Source: Calditrichota bacterium
Lineage (GTDB): Bacteria > Calditrichota > Calditrichia > RBG-13-44-9 > J075
Direction of reading: 5' to 3'
Assembly (NCBI GenBank): GCA_024275555.1
Contig: JAJRYW010000204.1
Span: forward strand, 1 to 5,291
DNA length: 5,291 bases
Shown: positions 1 through 5,291 of the stretch, one piece after another
Layout of the letters: each line of letters begins with the position of its first letter
Numbering within the stretch: the first letter of the stretch is position 1
The notes under the pieces: model-generated
What the model saw: the letters and a program-made list of their open reading frames with translations, nothing else
What the model was told of the DNA's origin: nothing
The model's database searches: none
Position numbers and translations under genes: made by a program

Positions 1-2362
1 AATAGCGCCCTTTTAATATCTCATCGGCCAGGGGGTCTTCGATATATTTTTGGAGGGCCCGTTTGAGCGGCCGGGCGCCCAGCACCGGGTCGTATCCATT
101 GGTGACGATGAATTCTTTTGCTCCATCGGTAAGTTCCAGGGTGATGTTGTGCTCCAGCAGCCGGGAAGACATTTCCGCTACCAGCAACTCCACAATCTTA
201 ACCACCTCTTTTTTCTGTAATTTGCGGAAGAAGATCAATTCGTCGAGGCGGTTTATAAATTCCGGGTTAAAGAAACGGCGCATCTCCACTTCAATTTTTT
301 CTTTCATGACTTCGTATTCGGCGTCGTCTTTGCCCTGGGTAAAGCCCATGGATACATTTTTCTTAATCTCGCGGGTCCCGACATTGCTGGTAAGAATCAG
401 GATTGTGTTCCGGAAATCGATCTTGCGTCCCAGGCTGTCGGTCAGTTGACCTTCGTCCATCACTTGCAGAAGAATGTTGAAGACATCCGGGTGTGCTTTT
501 TCGATTTCGTCAAAGAGCACTACGGCATAGGGATGCCGGCGCACTTTTTCGGTTAACTGTCCCCCTTCTTCATACCCCACATAGCCGGGCGGCGAGCCAA
601 CCAGACGCGATACGGAGAACTTCTCCATGTATTCGGACATGTCAATACGAATCAAGGCATCTTTGCGCTCAAAAAGATATTCTGCCAGCACTTTGGCCAG
701 GTGGGTTTTACCCACCCCGGTGGGTCCCAGAAACATAAAGGAGCCAATGGGGCGATTCGGGTCTTTTAAGCCGGCCCGGGTACGCCGGATGGCCCGGGTA
801 ATGGTTTCAATAGGCTTATCCTGGCCAATGACTCGCCGTTTTAATTCGTCTGCCATGTGCATGAGTTTCTCCGATTCATTTTGAGCGACTCGTTGCACCG
901 GAATACCGGTCATCATGGAGACGACATCGGCGATGTCGTCTTCTTCGACATTTGCCACATGACTTTCTTCTTCGCGTTCCCATTTGTTGCGTTCCAGGGC
1001 CAGTTCTTCCTGCAGGCGGCGTTCTACATCACGCAATTTTGCGGCGCGTTCAAAATCTTGCTGTTTGGCGTATTGTTCTTTTTCCTGGCGAATTTTCTCG
1101 ATGCGCTGTTCCAGCTCCAAAATTTCCTTGGGAACTACAATGCTGGAAATATGCACGCGCGAGCCGGTTTCATCCAGCACATCAATCGCTTTATCCGGGA
1201 AAAATTTGTCGGTAATGTAGCGTTCACAAAGCCTTACGGTTGCTCTCAGGGCTTCATCGCTATAGCGAACATGGTGATGTTCTTCGTATTTTGATTTGAT
1301 GAAGCGCAGAATTTCCAGCGTTTCTTCAGCCGTGGTCGGTTCAATCATCACTTTTTGGAAACGCCGTTCCAGGGCCCCGTCTTTCTCGATATACATCCGG
1401 TACTCATCAAGAGTAGTGGCGCCAATACATTGCAATTCTCCCCGCGCCAGGGCCGGTTTAAACATGTTCGAGGCGTCCAGGGAACCGGAGGCGCCGCCGG
1501 CGCCGACAATGGTATGAAGCTCATCAATAAAGAGGATTATATTGTCAGCCTTCTCCAGTTCACCCATAATCGCTTTCATGCGTTCTTCAAACTGGCCGCG
1601 GTATTTGGTTCCGGCGACAATGCTGCCCATATCCAGGGCAACGATCCGTTTATTGTGCAATACCCGGGGCACTTTTTTGCTGATAATTCGCAGTGCTAAC
1701 CCTTCCGCTACCGCTGTTTTACCGACGCCCGGCTCTCCGATTAAAACCGGGTTGTTCTTTTTCCTGCGGCTGAGAATCTGGGCAACACGTTCAATAATCT
1801 GATCCCGGCCAATAATCGGGTCTAATTTCCCCTGGATGGCAAGTTGGGTTAAATCTCGCCCAAAATGATCCAAAGCCGGTGTTTTAACTTTTTGAGTAGA
1901 TTGGGATGAATAAGACATCGATGGTTTGCCCTCAAGTATGTTTTTCAATTCATTATATACAACATTATAATCGACATTAAAACTCATCAGCACTTGTGCT
2001 GCTAAGCCTTCTTTCTCTTTCAGGAGAGAGAGCAGCAAATGTTCTGTGCCAATGATGTCGGATTTAAAATTCTTCGCTTCCAGGTAGGTGATCTTTAATA
2101 CCTTTTCGGCTCGTTTGGACAACGGCAGATTGCCTAAAGTCATCATTCCGCCGGCGGGCCCGGAAGCCTCTTCCAGACGTTGTTTTAACTTTTCCAAATC
2201 CATATTGAGATTCTTTAGAATTTTTACAGCAATACCTTCACCCTCTTTCAATATTCCCAACAGCAAATGTTCGGTTCCGATATAATCATGGCCAAGGCGC
2301 ATGGCTTCTTCTTTGGAAAAACGAATCACCTTTTGCACTCGGCTGGTGAAATTATTTCTCAT
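1..2362 (-). CDS. clpC: ATP-dependent Clp protease ATP-binding subunit ClpC (3' end cut by the window)
   Basis: This is a cytoplasmic AAA+ unfoldase that threads proteins into the ClpP peptidase. I translated 787 residues from the minus strand. The frame is open to the left edge, so about 30-60 C-terminal residues and the stop lie outside. Domains in order: two Clp_N repeats, each with IGTEHLLL (residues 28-35 and 104-111); a linker to about 160; AAA1 with Walker A GEPGVGKT (209-216), pore Tyr254 in KYRG, Walker B ending D280-E281 and the Arg333-Arg334 finger; a middle domain with a UVR-type stretch around DFERAAKLRD (436-445), which marks ClpC rather than ClpB or ClpA; AAA2 with Walker A GPTGVGKT (546-553), pore GYVGY (593-597), Walker B D618-E619, Arg705 in INRLDE and sensor-2 Arg764 in GARPLKRAL. 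MGF at 672-674 sits where the ClpP-docking loop is expected. All ATPase residues are intact, so it should be active. The start at 2362 follows AGGA by 6 bases; an in-frame ATG at 2377 is an alternative. Confidence 0.96.
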   Translation of the reverse strand, partial: MRNNFTSRVQKVIRFSKEEAMRLGHDYIGTEHLLLGILKEGEGIAVKILKNLNMDLEKLKQRLEEASGPAGGMMTLGNLPLSKRAEKVLKITYLEAKNFKSDIIGTEHLLLSLLKEKEGLAAQVLMSFNVDYNVVYNELKNILEGKPSMSYSSQSTQKVKTPALDHFGRDLTQLAIQGKLDPIIGRDQIIERVAQILSRRKKNNPVLIGEPGVGKTAVAEGLALRIISKKVPRVLHNKRIVALDMGSIVAGTKYRGQFEERMKAIMGELEKADNIILFIDELHTIVGAGGASGSLDASNMFKPALARGELQCIGATTLDEYRMYIEKDGALERRFQKVMIEPTTAEETLEILRFIKSKYEEHHHVRYSDEALRATVRLCERYITDKFFPDKAIDVLDETGSRVHISSIVVPKEILELEQRIEKIRQEKEQYAKQQDFERAAKLRDVERRLQEELALERNKWEREEESHVANVEEDDIADVVSMMTGIPVQRVAQNESEKLMHMADELKRRVIGQDKPIETITRAIRRTRAGLKDPNRPIGSFMFLGPTGVGKTHLAKVLAEYLFERKDALIRIDMSEYMEKFSVSRLVGSPPGYVGYEEGGQLTEKVRRHPYAVVLFDEIEKAHPDVFNILLQVMDEGQLTDSLGRKIDFRNTILILTSNVGTREIKKNVSMGFTQGKDDAEYEVMKEKIEVEMRRFFNPEFINRLDELIFFRKLQKKEVVKIVELLVAEMSSRLLEHNITLELTDGAKEFIVTNGYDPVLGARPLKRALQKYIEDPLADEILKGRY

Positions 2363-2368
2363 TGAAAA

Positions 2369-2372
2369 TCCT
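2369..2372 (-). promoter_or_regulatory. Ribosome binding site of clpC
   Basis: Read on the minus strand this is AGGA, six bases before the ATG at 2362, and it supports that start. The in-frame ATG at 2377 would add five residues (MLGFS). It has its own GAGG at 2389-2392, but 11 bases away, which is a longer spacing than usual. Family ClpC proteins normally begin only a few residues before the F-x-x-R-(A/V)-Q motif, which fits either start; the shorter one is preferred. Confidence 0.55.
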
Positions 2373-2419
2373 AACATAGTTATGAATACCTCATTGCGGT
2401 TATCTGAACAGCTTAATCC

Positions 2420-2448
2420 AATATAATTTATGGGTTTTGCCTAATCAA
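2420..2448 (-). promoter_or_regulatory. Predicted sigma-70-type promoter of clpC
   Basis: Read on the minus strand there is TTGATT (2443-2448) as the -35 element, a 17-base spacer and TATATT (2420-2425) as the -10 element, which matches five of six consensus bases. Transcription would begin near 2412-2413, giving a leader of about 50 bases before the ATG. No CIRCE element (HrcA) and no CtsR heptad repeat is visible near it, so classic heat-shock repression is not indicated. The match is by eye, and AT-rich DNA yields such matches by chance. Confidence 0.5.
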
Positions 2449-2543
2449 GTTACATTATCGTATTCGCCTATTTAAAGTATAGTTTTTTACGATTACAGCA
2501 GGAAAAATTTCCCCGCAAATCATTTCTACCCCATTCTTATCGC

Positions 2544-2576
2544 TATGATGACAACAATCCTATATTTCCCATCATA
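2544..2576. repeat. Inverted repeat with 7-bp arms and a 19-base spacer
   Basis: TATGATG at 2544-2550 is matched exactly by CATCATA at 2570-2576. The arm centres lie 26 bases apart, about two and a half helical turns. It could be a two-site operator or a weak hairpin, but short arms like these are expected by chance in a few hundred bases of AT-rich DNA. Confidence 0.3.
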
Positions 2577-2622
2577 TACTTATCCTCATCGTGTGGTTTC
2601 CGATTAATTCCATTATATCATT

Positions 2623-2636
2623 CTATTTCGAAATAG
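2623..2636. repeat. Perfect 14-bp palindrome (possible operator)
   Basis: CTATTTCGAAATAG reads identically on both strands, with no spacer. It lies about 150 bases before the acylase-like start and about 260 bases from the clpC start. Its size and symmetry fit a binding site for a dimeric regulator. No second copy was found in the spacer, and no regulator gene is in the window. Confidence 0.35.
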
Positions 2637-2758
2637 TTTCAAAGAGCTGTTCCTTAGTTCCCCGGTTTATGGGGTCTTGTAAAGTGCGGCGGTTGTCGGA
2701 AATAGAAATTAAAATTTGGTTGTTCCGGGAAACGAGCGGGTGTAAGCTACCGAAAAAC

Positions 2759-2773
2759 CAATTTGATAAATTG
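2759..2773. repeat. Perfect inverted repeat just before the acylase-like ribosome binding site
   Basis: CAATTT (2759-2764) and AAATTG (2768-2773) are exact complements around the triplet GAT. The repeat ends one base before the AGGTGA ribosome binding site at 2775-2780. It could be an operator or a weak six-pair hairpin in the mRNA leader. All pairs but one are A-T, so a stable hairpin is unlikely. Confidence 0.35.
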
Positions 2774-2784
2774 TAGGTGAGGGA

Positions 2785-4971
2785 ATGCGGTTAATCAAGT
2801 TCCTGTCGATGACATTATTCGGAGTTGGCCTCCTGGCAATGGGGATTTATTCAATCTACCTTTACCAAAACAGCATGCTCTATTCGCGTGAACCGCTGCC
2901 GGCCCGTCTCTCTCTGGAGAATGAAGTGGTTCAATTCGCGGCGGACTCGTCCGGATTTGTGCGTATAAAAGCGTTCTCGGAGCGCGGGGCCATGATTGGC
3001 CAGGGATATGCTTCTGCCTGGAAATCTATGTGGGAAATGGATTTACTGCGTCGCGCCGCACTGGGCCGGCTCTCGGAGGTCTTCGGCCAATCAACGGCGC
3101 CGATAGATAAGTTTTTTCGGGCCTTTCAATTAGACAGCCTCAGTAAAAAGTTGTACCGGGAGAGTGATCCCTCCGGCCGCGAATGGCTGGATTGGTATGC
3201 CGAAGGGGTCAGGTTATATATAGAACAGCACCGCCCGGGCCTTGCCCCGGAATTTCGCTATCTTAACAGTGATCCGATCCCGTGGGAACCGGCGCACAGC
3301 TTGCTGATCTATCGTTTCCTGTGTTTAAACGCCGAACTCTCCTGGAAACAGCGCCTGTTGTTTGATCGAATTGAAAAAGCGGATCAGGCTGTTTTACCTA
3401 ATTCGGACGCTCAGCAAATTATTCTGAACCTGTTAAACGGCTTCATCGCTTTTAACAGGTGGTGGGGGAAGCCGGAACAATTCGGGCAAGCGTATGCCGT
3501 TAATCGGATTGAGCCCGGCCGGGGAATCCGGTTCTCGTTCCGGAACCCTGTTTTCCAAACAGGATCATTGGGAACCTGGCAGCCGGTTCATCTTTCCTGT
3601 CGCAACTTTGAGCTTGCCGGGGCGGCACTGCCGGGGACGCCCGGAGTTTTTGCGGGACAAAACACCCACATTGCCTGGGGAATTATGCCGCTCGATAGCC
3701 GGGGGGGAGAACTTACGCCCGTAAAAATGCACTTGGAAAAATTTACCGCCGACAATAGGCGTATTTCCGGCGGATTCCGTCTTGCCAAAGAACATCTGCT
3801 CATCGGAAACCGTGTAATCCCCTTTTTAACAAGAAAAACCCGCTATGGCCCCCTCCTGGTGAAGGAAACGGCGGAGCCGCATCCCGTTGCCGGGGTAATA
3901 ATGGAGTGGAACAGCCAGCGTAGCAGTGATGAATTTCGTGTTTTGCGAGACTTGGCCAGGGCAACTTCTACGGATCATCTTACTCAAACATTCAGCCGGT
4001 TTAAGGCCCCTTCCTCCCAACTTGTTTTTTGTGATCTTCGGAGACGTGTTGGAAGTATCTTTCCGGCGCCCGGATCCGGGGAGGCGGAGCAGGGCGAGCT
4101 ACGAAGTGAATCGACCATCCACGCAGGTGTTGATACAAGCGTCCTGTTTACCGGCCTTGGCGGATTTCGGATAGTTGAAAGCAAGGCAGAAAAAGAATGG
4201 GTGAGCAGGTTGTTCCGGCCTGTAAATCAGGCGTCTTTTCCCGGCGGTGTTTCCTCTCTTCCTGACTTCGGCGTTGCCGGGGAACTCGACCGGATGATCG
4301 GAGAGATGATTGGGTCCTGGTTGCCTGTTGTCATAAAATCGCAGGCAAATTCTCCTGCCGACAGTTCGAATCAGAATCTCCCTGTACTTCTCCGGGAAAA
4401 TACGGATGTGCCTGAATTGGAAGAAGTGCGTCATTCTTTTTTGATCACCTGGAGGTGGTTTGCCCTTCGGGAGTATCTGGCCTTGCATCTTTCCGGGAAG
4501 GAACATCACACTTTTATGGTTCAGCCGGATCTATACTGGTCTGCTTATCAGCGCTTGTCGGTTTTCCGCGGCCGGGGCGGCGGGGAGAAAATGTTCCGGG
4601 TTCCCGACTCATTGGCGGTTAATTCCTATCAATCCGCGATCAGGTATTGGGAAGCGCATCTCGGGGAGCACCCCTACAACTGGACGTTATCGGCGCTGGA
4701 AACAAAACTACGGGGAACCGAATCATCCTCGCTCATCGATATGATTGCCGTAAAGCAGAGTAGATTTTTAATCGAGAAAAACCTGCCGGAAAATCAAGCG
4801 ACCGGAGAGGAAATGAAAATATTTCTTGAGGCCCTTTTTAATGAATTTGCTCGGCGGAACTTTATCCGCATTCCCAGGGTTATGCCGATAAAACTCCGGA
4901 TGCAAGTCGGAGTATTCGATAACTTTCGGAATATTTACCTACCGCGGGAAAAGAAACAGCCTGGCAACTAA
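2785..4971 (+). CDS. Membrane-anchored penicillin acylase-family protein lacking the catalytic residues (probable pseudoenzyme)
   Basis: This 728-residue protein follows the penicillin acylase / AHL acylase layout (N-terminal nucleophile hydrolases, normally exported and self-cut into alpha and beta chains). Residues 5-27 form an uncleaved-looking membrane anchor, so the bulk should face the periplasm. Family blocks seen in order: GYASAWKSMWEMDLLRRAAL (74-93), matching the G-x-x-x-A-x-D-R-x-x-Q-M block but with Lys-Ser for Asp-Arg; W134-x-x-Y-A-E-G-V; PEFRYL (155-160) and IPWEP (165-169); AYAV (236-239); LPGTPGVFAGQNTHIAWG (282-299); RYGPLLV (353-359); and a Q-L-V-F-C-D stretch (412-417). The family's nucleophile Ser1 falls on Gly234 and His23 on Val256, so self-cleavage and hydrolysis by the usual route look impossible. 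The C-terminal GQSG and HY-DQ block is also missing, and the length is somewhat below the usual 750-850. AGGTGA lies four bases before the ATG. The frame is uninterrupted, arguing for a maintained protein. The function and any substrate are unknown. Confidence 0.85.
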   Translation: MRLIKFLSMTLFGVGLLAMGIYSIYLYQNSMLYSREPLPARLSLENEVVQFAADSSGFVRIKAFSERGAMIGQGYASAWKSMWEMDLLRRAALGRLSEVFGQSTAPIDKFFRAFQLDSLSKKLYRESDPSGREWLDWYAEGVRLYIEQHRPGLAPEFRYLNSDPIPWEPAHSLLIYRFLCLNAELSWKQRLLFDRIEKADQAVLPNSDAQQIILNLLNGFIAFNRWWGKPEQFGQAYAVNRIEPGRGIRFSFRNPVFQTGSLGTWQPVHLSCRNFELAGAALPGTPGVFAGQNTHIAWGIMPLDSRGGELTPVKMHLEKFTADNRRISGGFRLAKEHLLIGNRVIPFLTRKTRYGPLLVKETAEPHPVAGVIMEWNSQRSSDEFRVLRDLARATSTDHLTQTFSRFKAPSSQLVFCDLRRRVGSIFPAPGSGEAEQGELRSESTIHAGVDTSVLFTGLGGFRIVESKAEKEWVSRLFRPVNQASFPGGVSSLPDFGVAGELDRMIGEMIGSWLPVVIKSQANSPADSSNQNLPVLLRENTDVPELEEVRHSFLITWRWFALREYLALHLSGKEHHTFMVQPDLYWSAYQRLSVFRGRGGGEKMFRVPDSLAVNSYQSAIRYWEAHLGEHPYNWTLSALETKLRGTESSSLIDMIAVKQSRFLIEKNLPENQATGEEMKIFLEALFNEFARRNFIRIPRVMPIKLRMQVGVFDNFRNIYLPREKKQPGN

Positions 4972-4996
4972 TTTCCTTTTTGAAAAATAGTGTTAC

Positions 4997-5188
4997 ATGG
5001 TTGTTATTAAAGAGTTTATAAAATTTTATAAATATAATATTTTTTTCTTGATAATCGCATATGGGGCATATATATTATGCGCCGCTTTACGAGAGGGGAC
5101 AGAAGGGGTTGGAAATAAAAAAAGAATTTTTGATTTGTTAAGCAACGCCGATTTTTTTACATTGTACGACGCCGGAAAACGTGCGTAA
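4997..5188 (+). CDS. Possible small single-pass membrane protein, 63 residues, unrecognised
   Basis: This short frame follows the acylase-like gene by 25 bases on the same strand. Residues 14-31 (from NIFFLIIAYG) form a plausible membrane helix with Lys residues on the N-terminal side; the C-terminal half is soluble and of mixed charge. Against it: there is no ribosome binding site before the ATG, the DNA is much more AT-rich than both genes, and an 18-bp palindrome sits inside its start. I recognise no family. It may be a real small protein, a remnant, or a chance frame in intergenic DNA. Confidence 0.25.
   Translation: MVVIKEFIKFYKYNIFFLIIAYGAYILCAALREGTEGVGNKKRIFDLLSNADFFTLYDAGKRA
5015..5032. 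repeat. Perfect 18-bp AT-only palindrome
   Basis: TTTATAAAATTTTATAAA is identical on both strands. It is followed at once by TATAAT (5033-5038), a perfect -10 hexamer but with no -35 partner at the proper distance. The palindrome could be an operator overlapping a promoter for something to the right, or chance in a stretch that is nearly all A and T. Confidence 0.4.
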
Positions 5189-5291
5189 TTGATCTTTGAG
5201 ATAGAGATAAGAGAAGACCTCTGTATTAGTGATGAGAGATCATTGAGCAGGGGGGATAGCGGAGCCATTACGACGATTAAATATTTAACAA
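5189..5291. other. Right-edge tail with no supported gene
   Basis: These last hundred bases start with a purine-rich stretch (GAGATAGAGATAAGAGAAGA at 5200-5219). They contain only short frames without ribosome binding sites. A frame from TTG at 5243 stays open to the edge but has no supporting signal. No terminator hairpin, RNA gene or repeat was found. Confidence 0.5.

Larger units (their letters stand above)
2363..2784. other. Divergent intergenic region between clpC and the acylase-like gene
   Basis: About 420 bases separate the two divergent starts. The left part carries the clpC leader and promoter. The rest is AT-rich, has stop codons in most frames and shows no convincing gene. It contains three perfect inverted repeats, listed separately, which could be operators or could be chance in this composition. 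No convincing plus-strand -35/-10 pair was found for the acylase-like gene; the best is TTGTTC, 17 bases, TAAGCT (2720-2748), which has a poor -10. Confidence 0.7.

Noticed and set aside
63..1802. Several open frames on the plus strand across the left third, up to 145 residues
   Set aside because: They lie opposite clpC, whose minus-strand frame is continuous and carries every expected AAA+ motif; their translations resemble no protein family.
2378..2460. CIRCE or CtsR operator upstream of clpC
   Set aside because: Neither TTAGCACTC-N9-GAGTGCTAA nor a GGTCAAA heptad repeat is present around the predicted promoter.
2720..2748. TTGTTC, 17 bases, TAAGCT as a promoter of the acylase-like gene
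   Set aside because: The -10 hexamer matches only three of six consensus bases, so it is not better than chance.
2591..2776. 61-residue frame starting with GTG in the divergent spacer
   Set aside because: It has no ribosome binding site, no recognisable family and spans AT-rich DNA with inverted repeats, ending directly before the acylase-like start.
3484..3552. Frameshift or sequencing error as the cause of the missing G-S-N motif
   Set aside because: The alignment to the family block runs without gaps from AYAV through the Asp-Pro-His position to LPGTPG, so the frame is right and the residues are simply different.
3564..3572. Gly260-Ser261 as an alternative self-cleavage nucleophile
   Set aside because: This Gly-Ser lies 27 residues after the expected site, in the segment matching the region just after Asp-Pro-His, and is not followed by Asn or the W-x-V motif.
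4977..4987. TTTTT-G-AAAAA after the acylase-like stop as a terminator
   Set aside because: The loop would be a single base, the stem has only A-T pairs and no U-tract follows it.
5243..5291. Frame from TTG open to the right edge as the start of another gene
   Set aside because: There is no ribosome binding site, and 16 codons give nothing recognisable.

Overview
The window has two solid genes facing away from each other across an AT-rich spacer of about 400 bases, followed by an AT-rich tail with little that can be supported. The left 2.36 kb, on the minus strand, is clpC. It encodes a two-ring AAA+ unfoldase of the Clp protease and runs off the left edge before its stop codon. The right half, on the plus strand at 2785-4971, encodes a 728-residue protein with an N-terminal membrane anchor. 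It has the overall layout of the penicillin acylase / acyl-homoserine-lactone acylase family (N-terminal nucleophile hydrolases), but the catalytic residues are replaced.

The organism is a bacterium with coding DNA of roughly 50% GC and AT-rich spacers. The ClpC N-terminal domain reads, from memory, like those of the Bacteroidota/Ignavibacteriota/Calditrichota (FCB) side of the tree. That placement is an impression and not a computed result.

Layout. 1-2362 (-): clpC, 787 residues visible, with a double Clp_N repeat, AAA1, a middle domain with a UVR-type motif, AAA2 and the start of the C-terminal small domain. 2363-2784: divergent spacer with a good sigma-70-like promoter for clpC (TTGATT, 17 bases, TATATT) and three perfect AT-rich inverted repeats, but no convincing gene. 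2785-4971 (+): the acylase-like gene with a ribosome binding site. 4972-5291: AT-rich DNA with a possible 63-residue single-pass membrane protein (weak) and a perfect 18-bp palindrome inside it. The last 100 bases hold nothing I can name.

The two main genes are divergent, so they are not an operon and no functional link is shown. The observation most worth following is the acylase-like protein. An almost gap-free alignment by eye to the family's start-of-beta-chain block puts Gly at the self-cleaving Ser1 position and Val at the His23 position. The Trp-Gly-x-Thr oxyanion segment is altered, and the usual C-terminal block is absent. It is best read as a membrane-anchored pseudoenzyme that stays uncleaved. 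I found no CRISPR array, RNA gene, insertion sequence or recognised defence system.
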